This document shows positions 34,744-46,828 of a DNA stretch of 64,000 nt, one piece after another. Position numbers and translations under genes: made by a program. The notes under the pieces are model-generated. The model saw only the letters and a program-made list of their open reading frames with translations. It was not told where the DNA came from and did no database searches. The first letter of the stretch is position 1; each line of letters begins with the position of its first letter. This DNA is from Tricholomella constricta. Lineage: Eukaryota; Basidiomycota; Agaricomycetes; Agaricales; Lyophyllaceae. The DNA is taken from positions 1,674,001 to 1,738,000 of the forward strand of contig JAACJP010000002.1 of assembly GCA_013368375.1 (NCBI GenBank). Reading direction: 5' to 3'.

Positions 34744-35004
34744 GGTTGGCGGAGATGGGACTCAGAGAGCCAAGGTATGCCCGGGGGGAGTGGGACACAG
34801 ATGCATTCAGAAGGCGTGAAGCACAGTCGTGGCAGGAGTAAAGGAGGCCACTGTCAATCACTGGCCACACCGGCGATGGCTCCGCGGCCCGGCTGCCGCT
34901 ATTGGCTTTTGTTAGAATCACAGCTCGATGTCCTTGGATTTTTGAAGGATGCGGCGCTGGAACCCTTGAAATTTGGGCACAGTTTCTTTATCTCAAATCG
35001 CACA
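34744..35004. promoter_or_regulatory. Divergent promoter region, RING gene / RPA34
   Basis: The two start codons face away from each other across 261 bp, so both promoters must share this space. No convincing TATA box is visible. The position implies a shared open-chromatin region, as is common for compact fungal pairs. Confidence 0.5.
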
Positions 35005-35987
35005 ATGTCTTCTTCAGAATCCTCATCCTCTTCACCAGAACCAGCAGAAGTCTCCAAATCCTCGAAAAAATCAAAGGACAAGGGAAAAAAAACATCAGTT
35101 TCCATAGACGCTGGGAAGGGGACTCAGGGCAAGAACGAAGGTGTCGATCCCAACTGGGACTACAAACCCCCAGCGGACGTCTCTCTTCTCCAAAATACCG
35201 CAGATGCAGGAGAATTCGACTGGGATGCCGTCGCCAATAACGATGATCTAGAGCTTTGGTTAGTCCGCGTGCCAGAAAGCGTATGTTTTCAATCTATGAA
35301 CTCTTGCGTTGGACGCGTCCTCACTGCCCATTCTTCGTCTCCAGGTAAAACCGCGTTATATTGAAAATGCGGCGCTTGAGCTCCCCCCGACCACCACCAA
35401 GAGCTCACGGATGGGTACACTCAAGCGCAAGCACGCGACATTCGACATATGGTCTGTCGGTGAAGACGACGAGCACGGTGTCGGCGGCGAAGAGATCAAA
35501 GCCCTCTCGTGTCTCCTACCTCGAAAAAGCAAAAAAGGGATACTATACCCTGGTATGTGCATCGCGTAATAATAACCTTGCAGATGGATCCCGAGTAACC
35601 TCTCCATCCCAAGCACCAAAACCATTCACGCGGCATATTGTGGTATCTGCACAAGCCGTCGCACCGACACCCGGTCCTTCGTCGACGGGACCCATAGAGC
35701 CGCACAGCAGACCAACGCGGGAAATCCATCCCAAGGAGGTGTTGACGCACAGGTTCATGCCGTTCGGATCTCTGAGCGGCACCCAGAACGCCGAAGAGGA
35801 ACACCAAATGGATGTCGATCATGATGTTCCAGCGACTCAGCACGAAACCCGGAAAAAATCCAAACGTTCGAAACCCGAAACACCGGTGATGGATACGAAG
35901 AAAGCGAAGGGTAAGAAGCGGAAGGGGGATGGGGATGCAGATGCCGCCCCGACAGAGAAAAAATCCAAAAAGGCAAAGACATTGTAA
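35005..35987 (+). CDS. RPA34: RNA polymerase I subunit Rpa34-like protein
   Basis: The protein (start MSSSESSSSSPEP) has an acidic Ser-rich N-terminus and a WDYKPPADVSLL segment. The family core is LELWLVRVPESVKPRYIE. It ends in a long Lys-rich tail (KKAKGKKRKGDG, EKKSKKAKTL), the usual layout of Rpa34 of RNA polymerase I (PAF49 in animals), which pairs with Rpa49 to aid initiation and elongation on rDNA in the nucleolus. Two introns are needed: one after VPES (35281-35344, GTATGT...TCCAG) and a very short 31-nt one at 35553-35583 joining ILYP to DGSRVTSP. The identification rests on the core motif and composition; the family is poorly conserved. Confidence 0.75.
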
Positions 35988-36267
35988 TTCTCCACCCTGC
36001 CGTTGTACGGTACATCTCACTCATCCGCTGTCATACGTAACGGTAACATACACAGCACACGAGCATCGCATTTCTTGCAAGCCAGTCCAATATCACCATA
36101 ATCCCAGAGGAACTCGATCGATACGAAGCAGATCGGATACGTAAACTACAAAAGAAAGCAGAGCAAGCAAATGCACAGTGAAGGAATAACGTTATTAAAG
36201 CAGTCGCAGAGGTAGATTCGCGCAAAAAGGCGACAGCAAGGATGAACGACGAACGAGAATTCGAACA

Positions 36268-38552
36268 TCACCCGATGTCCATCTCGTCCCCGCGCTCCTT
36301 CCTTTTACCCTTGATACTATTAGTCCGTAGCGCACCAGAATCAGGCTCCAGAGATGGGAGATTAAGCATACTCCGGACCTCCTCGTCAACACCCTGGTAG
36401 ACGCTCTCCTGCGGAAAGCCCCATATCCGCCCAGGTTGTTCCCTCTGCTTCTCCTCAAACACCGCACCCACGGTGTCCACCCACTGCCTCCGCGTCTCCA
36501 CAAGCTGCCTCAGCTGCTCACTGACATGCAGCTTCATCTCATCATCCATGGTTAGGCCAAACGCAGCAGGGCATGGCCCAGGAGCCGCAACGACACCATT
36601 TGTCTCTGCCGCTCCAGGATCCGCCTTGTGCGATTTCTTTTTCTTCGTGATCTTCGGGGCGTCCTTCCGCTGCAATTTCGTATAGAGCGTTGTAATGTTC
36701 TTGTCGATTGAATCCCGAAGCTCGAGATACTCCTGATAGCCCAGCCGATCACGCGCAATGGCCACAAGGCGTTCCTTCCGTGCCTTATTCGTCGCCACGA
36801 CCGTCCGGAGTTCCCGCTGTGCATGCCGCAGCGCAGTCGCAATCGGGTCGTCGACCTTCTCCGAGTAATCAGGCTACCCCGAAGGAAGTCAGCCGAATAT
36901 CCAGCATAAGGAGACGCACACAAGGCGAAACATACCACACCATCCAACAGCCCATGAAACCGCATCGTATCTCGAATCCGCGCCTCCAAATCCGACACAT
37001 TCAGCCTCTCCCTTCTCGCCGCCGCCGCCCCGCTGCCTCCAGGCCGCCCCTCCATCGCATCCTCCGCAGCCTTCACGCCCTTCCACACCGTTAAATCCGG
37101 CATCGGAAGCAGCGCGCTGATCACCCGTTCCGTCAGCGGGCCATGTCCCCTGTTCTCCGTCACCAAATCCGCCTCCGTCAACGTCGATGGGTCCCACTTC
37201 GGTGCAGGCGCAGCGAAGCTCTCGGGCGTCGTCGCAGGGTCGCCAAGCCCCGCGAGCACGGGCGGGATGAGCCCTGCGTCCTGGTCTTCCCACACCTCGA
37301 GGTAGTGCCGCCCAAGCTTGGGCATGACGTACGGCTCGACCTCGTCGCCTGTGTGCTCGAGGAACCCAACATCCTCCTCGCGGATGTTGCGCATCCATGG
37401 CTCGATGCTGCTATAAAAAGTTGTGATAGTAGTCTGAGAGGGCTGTTTAGCTTTGCTAAAGTCTTCTGTGACTTCGATGGGCTTGCTCGGCCCGGGTATC
37501 GGGGCTGGTGGTATTGGGGGACGGGGTGGTAGGAGTGCGTAGGGTTGGGGGACGCTAAAGTCCGGGCCTGCTTGTGGCTGTGAAAGTAGAGTTAGTTGGT
37601 GCAGCGCCACACTTGGGGCTGGCGCACCTTGGTATGGGGTTGGGATGATGATGCAACGGATTTCTGAGCCTTGAGGGGAGGTGGTGGAGGTGGGACGTGA
37701 GATACTACAGGCGGCGTAGATTTCCGCGGCCGTTGGATTTCTGGGCGAAGTGTTGGAAACATGGTTTCAGAGCATGAGAAGGAGCATTACCGCGTTCAGC
37801 ATCGCTGTCTTCGAATTCACGTTTCCGCTTCTTTTTCTTCTTCTTAAGATCATCCGCAGCCCTAAGCAAGGATATGTCAACGGTTTATCGTAGAAATGAA
37901 TGGCGTCTTACGATCTGCGAGGGTCAAGGGAAGAACGACTCGAAGCCGGTAACGATTGGGTGGGATGGGAGGAGAGACGAGGCTTCGACTTGTGTCCATG
38001 GTACGAGCCGACTGATTTCATATCATCGACGTCCATTGTAGGTGTGTCTGGAGGCATTTGTGAAACCCAGTAGTTGGAGCAGAGGCGTTTGCCACGGTTG
38101 ATAAGTTGGCCATAATTGTGGCACAGGAGAATGGCATGTATGTTTTTCATTGTATCGAGAGTGGCAAGCAAAGTCCATTGTTTATTTGATTCGAGGATAG
38201 CAAGGTACGGAGGCAAATTGGTGTTCAGGAACATAAGTGAGGAGATGGTGAACGTCAGACTTTGAGAGACGCGTATCAGCGGAAAACACGTACAGTCACG
38301 TTCCCGTTTGACTTTATCGATCGCTTTCGCCTTTCCCTTCTCCTTCTCCTTCATACGGCGCATGGACTCTTCGATAGCTTTCAGATCCTCTCCCGCCTTC
38401 TTGGACCGAGCCAGGGTGATCTTCCTGAATTCCTTGAGCTCATCGTGTAGCAGCTCAAGCTCATTCGTTGGGGGAATAGAATCCGGGGCTTTTTTGAGGA
38501 GCGAAGACTGGATTGGACCCGGCGGATAGTACGGAGTCAATCTGGACGCCAT
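36268..38552 (-). CDS. NGG1: SAGA/ADA histone acetyltransferase adaptor Ada3
   Basis: This is the Ada3/Ngg1 subunit that links Gcn5 and Ada2 in SAGA-type acetyltransferase complexes in the nucleus. The start at 38552 gives MASRLTPYYPPGP; the N-terminus has a coiled coil (LELLHDELKEFRKITLARSK). A basic KKKKKKRKREFEDSD exon and a Pro-rich linker precede the diagnostic core TTFYSSIEPWMRNIREEDVG, then VMPKLGRHYLEVWEDQD, LTERVISALLP and FHGLLDG. The C-terminal Ada3 domain has LRHAQRELRTVVATNKARKE and IARDRLGYQEY. It ends at 36268 with MDIG. Several introns were placed from continuity. The segment around 38250-38300 (a possible 34-nt intron or a read-through) is uncertain. The gene is divergent from the SLC41 gene. 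Confidence 0.85.
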
Positions 38553-38857
38553 TTCTCGTGAAAACTGGAGCTGGGCCTCGTCGTGCGAGGTGACTCGCCG
38601 GCCCAGGGCGCACTTCAGGGCGCTGAGTCCAGATAGATGGAAATCGGAGCAAGATATCCTGCGGTTCCTCGAGATTTCGAGCCCACCGCGGTCGTAATTC
38701 GAGGTCGGGAACAAGGTGCGAACAAGGTTTGCATCACGAGCCGATCCAATATTTCGCACGACTACATATCAACACCGGCGTGTAAATAATTATTCATTTA
38801 ATCTTCATTGCTGTCCATGTCCATCCCTGCGCTCGTTCACCGCTGAAGACAGTCACC
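38553..38857. promoter_or_regulatory. Divergent promoter region, NGG1 / SLC41 gene
   Basis: Both start codons face outward from these 305 bp. An AT-rich patch (AATAATTATTCATTTAAT) lies at 38785-38803. No other element is clear. Confidence 0.45.
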
Positions 38858-40781
38858 ATGAACCCTCAGTCACCAGGGAAAAGCTCCTTGGATGAGGACA
38901 TAGAAATGATTGGCCTCGTGGACGTCGTCAAGAGGCCGCAGTCACCACCAGACCAACACGGCCACCAGAACGGCGATCTCCCACACGACCCAGAGGACTC
39001 GGACGATGAAGATAACCACGGCGAGGACGGACGGCAGGCTCTTCTCGGCTCCCATGAGCGCACTCCTAGTCGCGACCGACTCGTACAGTCCGTAAAATCG
39101 GTGGGAACGCTTTGGCCACAGATTCAAGGTATTGTCATTGAGGTGCGCGGCAAATATCCCATTTACACTATTACTTATGGCACATTAGAGTGCACCGACG
39201 CTTCTCCTGACAACAATCGGCCTCTTATTCACTGGAAAGTTGTTGGATCAGGTTTCTGTAAGTTGTCACCGCTATATTAGGACTTAAAGTGAATGAGGTT
39301 TTTGTGGTGTAGCAATGGCGAGCCATGAAAGAGGTCCACCAACTTATCATGATTATACCCGTGGTTTTGAACCTCAAGGGCAACCTAGAAATGAACTTGT
39401 CCGCCCGCCTTGGTACCGCTGCTAACGTCGGCGACCTTGATGACCCTGCACTCCGACGTTCCATGATACTTGGCAACTTATCTCTTTTGCAAGTACAAGC
39501 CGCTGTCGTTTCTTTTATTGCCGCGTGCATTGCGCTGGTGATTGGCCTCGCACTTCCACGTATCACTTCTGTTCCGTCAGATGACACCTCACCGGCCAAT
39601 GTGACGGCCCGCGCAATCTATCAAATTACGGAATCCATTATTTTTGAACCAAGGCGACCCATACCTTTGCGCCCGAAAGATGCCTACGGTGCATTTACCT
39701 TCGCTAAGTGAGCACTCTTAGCTGGTGTGCCTTCTTGTGCTGAAACCTTTAGTCTCATCATGGTAGCATCTACAGCCATGACTGCCGCCTGCTTATCGAG
39801 CATAGTCCTCGGCTCGTTTATGTGTACACTTATCGTACTCTGTCGAAAATATGGCCGTGATCCTGGTAAATTCAAACGTCCAAAGCCCATCCTCTTCATT
39901 TCCTAACCTTGTCTTCCAGATAATATCGCGCCGCCCATCGCCTCTTGCTTGGGTGATCTAGTTACCCTCTGTTTCATCGGTGCGACGTCGTCTGTCCTTA
40001 TTCGGGTTCTTCACACCCCCATTCCCTTCATTCTTGGGATTCTTATCATCGTCGTCGCCACCACGTGTCTCGTTTTCACGATTCGTAACCACCATGTACG
40101 GCCACTCCTCTCACAGGGTTGGTCTCCCTTGTTCGGTGCAATGATCATCAGTAGTGGAACCGGTATAGTTCTCGATAGGTTTGTCAGCCGGTACGAGGGC
40201 TTTGCCCTCCTCGCGGTCGTGATCAGCGGTACGCAATCCTCTTCAATACACTTATGAAAATGTAACGAGACTCACCCGCCAGGTTTACCGGGAAGTGTGG
40301 GCTCAATCTTGGTATCCCGACTATCAACTTCTCTACACGCGGCAGCGCTTTCTATCACCTCCGCTGCCATTATCACTTCTGGCGCAAAAAGTGTTCCGGA
40401 ACCGAGTACGAAGTTGGTCATGATGACCCTCCTCTTCGTTACCCTGCCAATAGAAATCATATTCCTCGCTATGCTCCGTGGTTTTGGCTGGCTACATCTC
40501 CCCTTTACCTTCGTCGCCCTTTCCGTCGTGTTTTTCTTCATTGCTGTACGTTTCTTGCCATCTCACGACATATGCTCATAATGACGTTTCCTACCCAGGT
40601 CCTGATATCTCTCTATGTAGCCAAAATTCTGACCAACTTCCTCTGGTCCAAGCAGCGCGATCCTGACATGTACGCGCTCCCTATCCACTCCGCCCTCATG
40701 GACCTCGTCGGCCAACTTCTCCTTGCCATCTGCTTCGAGCTCGTGCAGCTCTTCACCAAATCTATACGTAGACGGTCATGA
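38858..40781 (+). CDS. SLC41/MgtE-type magnesium transporter
   Basis: The product is a multi-pass membrane protein of the SLC41 group, eukaryotic relatives of bacterial MgtE, that moves Mg2+ and possibly other divalent cations. The N-terminal cytoplasmic region is acidic (DPEDSDDEDNHGEDG). Splicing gives the first helix SAPTLLLTTIGLLFTGKLLD, and then the signature IIPVVLNLKGNLEMNLSARLG and TAANVGDLD. After a loop the second half mirrors it: FGAMIISSGTGIVLD, VVISGLPGSVGSILVSRLST and further helices. The two-fold internal repeat is the usual family layout. Five to six short introns were inferred from continuity. The last helix ends near LFTKSIRRRS, and the stop is at 40779-40781. Residues of the Asn/Gly/Asp permeation motif are kept. 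Confidence 0.85.
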
Positions 40782-40975
40782 AGCTGGGCCTCGCATCACG
40801 GCACATTCGCTATCGCTACCCTGTGTAGTATAGAACGCGCTGCATTGCATTGCACCGCACGAAAATCCACCGGCGTATGTATCTATTTATTACTAAATGT
40901 TAATATTTCGTGTCCCGTTGAGGCTAACGCTCACGCCCACCGTCCATTCTCCCGTTACATGTCTCATACACCCTC

Positions 40976-42628
40976 TCAGGAATTGTAGGACATTGCAAAA
41001 TCTTTGAACCACACGTATTGGTCTCTCGGCGTCGCGTAGCGGTAATCGTGCCCCCCGAAAAACGTGCTACAAGAAAACGAGTTTATGCCTTGAGCCCGGG
41101 ACTTAGAAAACCGTGGTGGGGAGAATTAAGCACACCTAAAAAACAGCCCAGTGAACCCCACAGGCTCGCCTTCCGTCTGGATCGTTATTGTCTGCTCTGC
41201 CAGGAGTTGGATAGAAGGAGGCGCGGTCGGTTGCTGGGGTTGGCTTGTCGTCGTCGTGGGAAAACCCCCACCGGTAGGACCAAGCGGCATCGCCCACTCA
41301 CGCTGAACCTGATACATAGGATGCGGCGTAGCGAACGCAGCCTCCGCGTCGTTTGCAGATCCCGTGGGCGTTGTAGCCGGACACCCACCCTCCGTCTCTG
41401 TCTGAGGTGCCCGTCGAAGCAGGTCACTTAACAGCGTCCCCAACAGTCCGCCTAGCCCCGAGTGCTTCGTGATCGTGTGGACCTTGCGCGGCGGGACGCC
41501 CCTATAAAAGATGTCGTTGCGCTCCAGAACGCGCTCGCCGTTTACGTCGAGCGTAAACGAACCGTCCTGCTCCCCCGGCGTGTTCAACGTCACAGTTTGC
41601 TGCACCGTCGTCCATGCGCCCCTCGCCCAGGTGAAGGACCCGCGACCGATGGAGAACCCATACGCCGCGTCGCACACCGACTGAGGGTCTGCGCATAGAT
41701 CTTCCGTTTGCTCGTCCTTTGGTGCATACTACACACACAGTGCCGAAAGATTCACATCAGCGCGAGGCTCTTCAAGGGAGGAAGGGAGGAAGAAAGGACG
41801 ACGCACGAGGTAGAGTTCTCCTAAACCGTGTTTGCGCCACATCAATCGCGTGCTGAAGCACTTGTGCGCTGCGCTCCCGCCTGAGCACCCCTTATGGCCT
41901 CCGTACAGCCCAGGAAGCTTCCCCGCGAGCACCCAGCTGAAGTCAGCTGGGAAGAATACGCTGTACTGCAGCGTCACGTTGCGCGCGCCGGCGAGATCGA
42001 GCGGGGTTGCGTAGAACTGGGCTCCGCCGACGGGACGTTGCGCGGGGTTGATCGAGCCGGCGGGGTAGAAGAGCTGGAGGATGGACCCGGAGTCATCCCA
42101 GCCTGAGGGTTCGTCGGACAGGTTGTCGGAGGGGGAGTCGCTGGAGTTGGAGTCGGCAATGGCGCTTGCGGGGATGCCTTGTACGATTTCGAGGTTTCTA
42201 CGCCCGCCGGAGAATTTGGAAACGTTGAAGGAGCTGAGGTCGTCCATGTCAGCTGGGGCTCTCCATGTCGATGTTGGTGATGGGGAAGGGGAAGGGGGTA
42301 GTGCCAGTGTCGACGAAGAGGCTGACACGGTGACGGTTAATGTTTCTGTGACGGTTAGTAATTCAGTTGTGGTCGGGGGGTTAGGCGACAACGGCGTGGG
42401 TGGTGGAGCACTGGAGAGGAAGGGTATTATGACTTCAAGCGGATGTGGCAGGGGCACTGCTGGGATGACAGCTGACAGAATGGGGGATTCCGTGGAGGCC
42501 GGAACAGGGCTTTCCGCTGCGACTGTTTGAGAAACCGTTTCTGTTACCCAAAAGACGGGGAAGGTTGATAGAGGATTGGACACTGCTATAGAGGAGGCGC
42601 ACAAGAGGATGTCCAGCGCTGAGGCCAT
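40976..42628 (-). CDS. Secreted polysaccharide lyase, family 14-like
   Basis: The start ATG at 42628 gives MASALDILLCASSIAV, a likely signal peptide. A long Ser/Thr/Pro linker follows (TETLTVTVSASSS). The catalytic region has GSILQLFYPAGSINP, GAQFYATPLDL, VTLQYSVFFPADFSWVLAGK, LPGLYGG, KCFSTRLMWRKHGLGELY, GFSIGRGSF and TLNTPGEQDG. It ends STFFGGHDYRYATPRDQYVW followed by FKDFAMSYNS. This matches the fungal PL14 (alginate-lyase-like) pattern. Such enzymes cleave uronic-acid polymers by beta-elimination outside the cell; the true substrate in fungi is not settled. An odd Thr/Gln/Pro-rich insertion of about 90 residues sits just before the final strand. Short introns at about 41730-41800 and 41070-41140 were inferred. 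Confidence 0.8.
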
Positions 42629-43187
42629 GTTGAGGGACAACGCAGAGATGCACCGCCGAAGACGCAAGACCAGTCGTCGGCGAGGATATTCGTGGCTGAC
42701 ATGAACTCTGTCTCAAGCCCGACAGGCGTGTTCGCAGTACCCATGTGGTCCAGTTGAGCCTAAGCCACGATACAACTCAGGGCCTAACACTCGTTAACGA
42801 GAGCGATTCTCGGACAAGGAACAACGCAATGCTCCAACGCCATCCGTTTTGACAAAAAAGGGGGCGTTCGCGTTCGAGCAAAAACGCCCCACTATCACGC
42901 TGCTCTCTGTGTTATTTCTAAAATTAGCTTAAGCTTTTCAGTTGAAATTGTGAGCCTTTCGTTCTTCCTTTAAAGTTCTCTTGGCAATCATTGTCTGCAG
43001 TTACATGTATTTTTTACCAGTCACGCCGCTTGATTTCCTCTTGATCTACAAGGCTGGACAAAGGCTAGACTGATAATTTTAGCAAGCCATTGGGATGTTC
43101 GCGGACATTGAATTCTACTGAAGACGACATCCAGGCGAGTCCTTAAGTCGTCTTTTGTAATTCATATATATACTACTACGAACCGGC
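42629..43187. other. Intergenic region, no gene seen
   Basis: This region should hold the promoter of the polysaccharide lyase gene. It shows AT-rich runs (TAATTCATATATATACTACTACG at its right end, just before the inverted repeat begins) but no frame or structural RNA that I can support. Confidence 0.5.
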
Positions 43188-44335
43188 TGACGACCTTGAT
43201 TTCTGGTAATCAACGAAGCTCACATATTCTGAGACCGTCCAGTCCAAACCACAATTGATCCGGGCTGCCATCGCCATCAAGTTGGCTGACGGTCAAGAAC
43301 AACGCGGATTCTGATTGGACGATGCTTGCAGCTCTGCCAAATGCGGACTTACGGCCTGATGGTCGCGGAAAGAGACTTCGGAATACGGATGAAATCCTGC
43401 GATATAAAAAGGCTGGTTTTCCTCGACAATCCTTACCTTCCTACCTCCTTCACAATGTGTCTCCTCATTCTCATTTTCTGATCTTCCCCAGCTATCCAGA
43501 ACTTCCGTGAGCGTCGCCATTGTGCTCTAGTATCTGTTTGCTAACATATGCTTCCAGTTCCGCAACGAGGCCTGACGACCACCACCACTAGGACGCCACA
43601 CCGCCGCAAGTCATCCAAGTCCCAAGACGCAAGATCAAGACTTCAAGCTCAAGAGTGTGATGTGTGATCTCCTGTAGATAGACCGGGGGTGCTTGAGCGG
43701 GGCTTCCCGTGATCAAGGGCAGACGCGCGTTCCGTTTCCGGGATCCCAAGTCAGAGTCAACATCACCATGGTGGCCTTTCCGACTGCCCCTCTGGGGTTG
43801 GAAGGACTGGTGACACTCGTGGCGTCGACCAGCACCGGCCTAACAACGTGGTGGGCCGCGAACCCGCCCTTACCCAGCGGGGGAGCGGCTGACACTGCGA
43901 GGCTCAGACTACAGCTACGATCATGCGCGATTTGGGGTCTCTTGTGTCTTCTTTTCTTTCTTTTTTTTTTTTTTTGAGGGGGCGAGTTAGTGTCGACGTC
44001 CCTCGGTGGCCTCTCTGACTGCTCCCCTGGGGGTTGGAAGGATTGGTTACGACCGACGTGTTGACCAGCGACCTGATCGTGGTGGGCCGTTCCACCTGCC
44101 CTGACCAAGCAGAAGAGAGAACGGCTGACACTGCGAAGGTAACCAAGTTAAACGCGACTCGATTTTATCTTCGCTGGGTACCCTTTAGTGTTTACTTGTC
44201 TTTTTCACCCCCCCACTTCTTTTTTTTTCCTTCTTCTCAATTGAATCATAATAGAATGATTGTTCCGAAGAAATGGTGTACGGAGTCTTAAGATCTTATC
44301 GCCCCGTCTCTTGGCTTCGGCAAGACGCTTTCTAA
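43188..44335. repeat. Left arm of a 1.15-kb inverted repeat
   Basis: Nearly the whole arm has a high-identity reverse-complement copy at 46829-47990. Inside are a TATA-like GATATAAAAAGGCTGG (about 43399), an intron-like GTGAGC...TTCCAG stretch (43507-43557), a poly-T run (43961-43975), and two similar modules at about 43760-43905 and 43995-44145. Both modules contain TTGGAAGGA, GTGGTGGGCCG and CGGCTGACACTGCGA. Frames of about 90 codons in the arm are not conserved proteins. I see no transposase or reverse transcriptase; the two arms are probably two copies of an unnamed dispersed repeat in opposite orientation. Confidence 0.7.
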
Positions 44336-44653
44336 CTTAAAGAAACGCTTCGATAACCAAACTCAAAGCAGTCATGCAGATTAGTACGCTTTAAATGTGC
44401 TGCGAGAGAGTGACGCCACAAGTAACTCGATCCCAAGAGACGGGACGCTTTGAATGGAGAGGTGTTGTGCACTTTTGCAGCCGACGTTCATCCGTAGGCT
44501 AAGATAAGGCATGATTAGACGTTTGTAAAGCACGCAGACACCGAAGCTAGCGCACATATAGCAGCGCTACCGAGATTTAGAATGAGAAAAACTCGCCTTT
44601 CCGAGAAAGCTAATGTATAGTGTGGTATATATAAACAAGTCCAATGCAATAGA

Positions 44654-45677
44654 TCAGGCCAATTGCGCTATGCGCCCATCCAACAGCTTTACCATGGTAT
44701 CCAATCCCAGCAGAACGCCTTCGTCGGGCCCCTCTCCAGGTGTTAGACGAGTGTGTGCGAAGTCAACTAACTTGACGACAAATGGTTGGCGATTGTTGAC
44801 GTCATGATCGTCCTCTCTAGCTGGTTGCCTCAATCCTGACCGCTTCACTCCGTCTTCGGCTCGACTCCAATCAGCCTCATACATGATCAGCAGGCTCCCG
44901 CCGATTATCCGCATCTCGAACGACATATACACCTCGTGGATCCTCGACACGATATCTCGTATGCCGCGCAAAATAGGAACAAGCGTCTTCCGTGGGAGAC
45001 CAAGTTTCGACGATCCTCTGGAAACGGGGAAGAACTGCGCGATACCTGCAGGGAGGTCTGATGCTTTCATGGCTTTCCCGTACGACTTTGGCGTGCAAAC
45101 AGGCTGGGACGTCGTGTTGTCGTAAACCTGGAATGATAGTCCCTTCTCGGTTAGAATTGCGCCGATGTTTCGGTCGTCAACCCCCCAGGAAGCGAGCAAG
45201 TGCGGACTTCACCTGAAACTCAGTCAGCCGAACCCCTGTCGCGCGCGATGTCGTCTCGCATGCCGTCCTCTCATTGCGCAACACCTTATCTGGGGCAGTG
45301 AACTCATCGTAGAATAGCGTGCCGAGTTTCACGTCCAAGGTATTAGGTTTGACGAATGTATTACAGAGGTTCTCCAAGATTAAGGACTGGGTCCGGCCAG
45401 GTGGAATGGGGATGCCACCCCGAGGACCACCCCCTTTTCCTTGGGTCTCTGGTTGTAGTGTTCCGAAAAATCTGGGTATGAACGGCCGCAAGGGCGCGAG
45501 GTATGGATCCTGCACGAGGGTTTCGTAGAATTGGCGTTCGGCGGGAAAAGCGGGCTTAATGATGAGGGAGCCGTCGCCGGTGGTGCGCATGCCTGCATGG
45601 CCAATGACTTTGAACGGACGAGGTTGGGCGGTGCCGGTGCCGATGGTGGGGCTCGAGGGTGAAGGCTTCTTCTGCAT
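44654..45677 (-). CDS. ARG82: Inositol polyphosphate multikinase
   Basis: This IPK-family kinase phosphorylates inositol trisphosphate to higher inositol phosphates and in yeast (Arg82/Ipk2) also acts in transcription control. The start ATG at 45677 gives MQKKPSPSSPTIG. Motifs in order: HAGMRTTGDGSLIIKP, FIPRFFGTLQ, LILENLCNTFVKPNTLDVKL with the IPK DxKxG signature, GGSLLIMYEADW, and the metal-binding VVKLVDFAHT. The stop is at 44656-44654. One 85-nt intron (45128-45212) joins RLTEFQ to VYDNTTSQ. The length of about 312 residues fits the family. It is the only gene between the two arms of the large inverted repeat. Confidence 0.85.
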
Positions 45678-46828
45678 GTTTAGGTTTTCAAAACTGGGGC
45701 TACTGTCAACTTTTCGACTTGCTGGGCAAAACGTTTCTGGTGCGCTGCGGATGATTGACAGCCGATGATCACAATGTGTGTGCCTAAGTCGCGTCAATGG
45801 CCATGAGGAGATGAAGATGAGATAAGGAGTGGCGATTTGCTACTTACCTGATCATGAACAGCAACCACCCATTCGAGCTCCACCTTCACAGTACCCGCAG
45901 ACCTTCAGAAGTCGGAGTCTTCGCGCATGCGTCATCGACGTCCACCGTGACCAGCTAGCGTGGGACAGCAATAATCAGGACGTAAAAGTCCCGCACAGAT
46001 GAGCACGAGACTTCAAGAACGCCAGATCCAGAACTTCAGGGGCCAGCGATATAGAAGATCTGTACGATTGGGTCCTCGACGTCCGACTCTCAGAGTGATA
46101 TCGCGCATCGGAACCGGGCATTCTCAACCAATAGTTGAGTATGATCCAGGATCTATATTCTGCTGTTATAATATGTGGTGAATAGAGGCAAAGCTTGAAG
46201 CAGTGTTACACGGAGCACGCGACCATAATGAATGACTGGTAGCATGTGCATTGTGTATTGTGATCATGATGGAAATCAGCCCAACGAAAACGGGGATTCC
46301 TTCTTCGTACCGAGGATTGTTTTCAACCCGTGTCCCGTTGAATGATTGGTAAAACCAGCCAAAAAACCAGACCTCGGGCTCAGCGCTCAAGCGCTCAGGC
46401 CTCAGGGGTTGGATGTTGCTTTGGGTATAATTTGATGTCCGCGAACATCCGAATGATTGGATGGATGGATGAATTAATGGCATCCTAGACTTTTCCTTTT
46501 CCCGACCTTGTAGAGGCAATCAAGCGACGAGACTAGTATAAAATATATGTCCAATAAATCATGGTAAAATTTTTCTCGTCAGTCTCGTATCCAGCCAATT
46601 CTACACCCGAAAGATTCAGACATAGACTCAAACCAGTCACTAAAGAAATCGCGGAAGTTAATAATTAACGATAACAGTCGCAGAATGTCTCCGCTTTCAG
46701 TTTGCTGGGGTCGAACTACTTGTGGCGTCACTCGCAGCGCTCAGCTTCAACCCAACTTGATTCTACTTAAAACCGAACTAATTTGCATGACTGCTTCGAA
46801 TTTAGTGATAGGAACATCTGCTTGAAAA
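45678..46828. other. Intergenic region inside the inverted repeat
   Basis: This region presumably holds the ARG82 promoter. No open frame above about 120 codons has a domain. Small features are a GCTCAAGCGCTCAGGCCTCAGG stretch near 46385 and a GGATGGATGGATGAATT run near 46457. I see no gene. Confidence 0.5.

Noticed and set aside
43693..43977. Frame of 94 codons in the left inverted-repeat arm, with a copy in the right arm
   Set aside because: The frame runs into the poly-T tract, the modules share no common frame, and no domain is visible.
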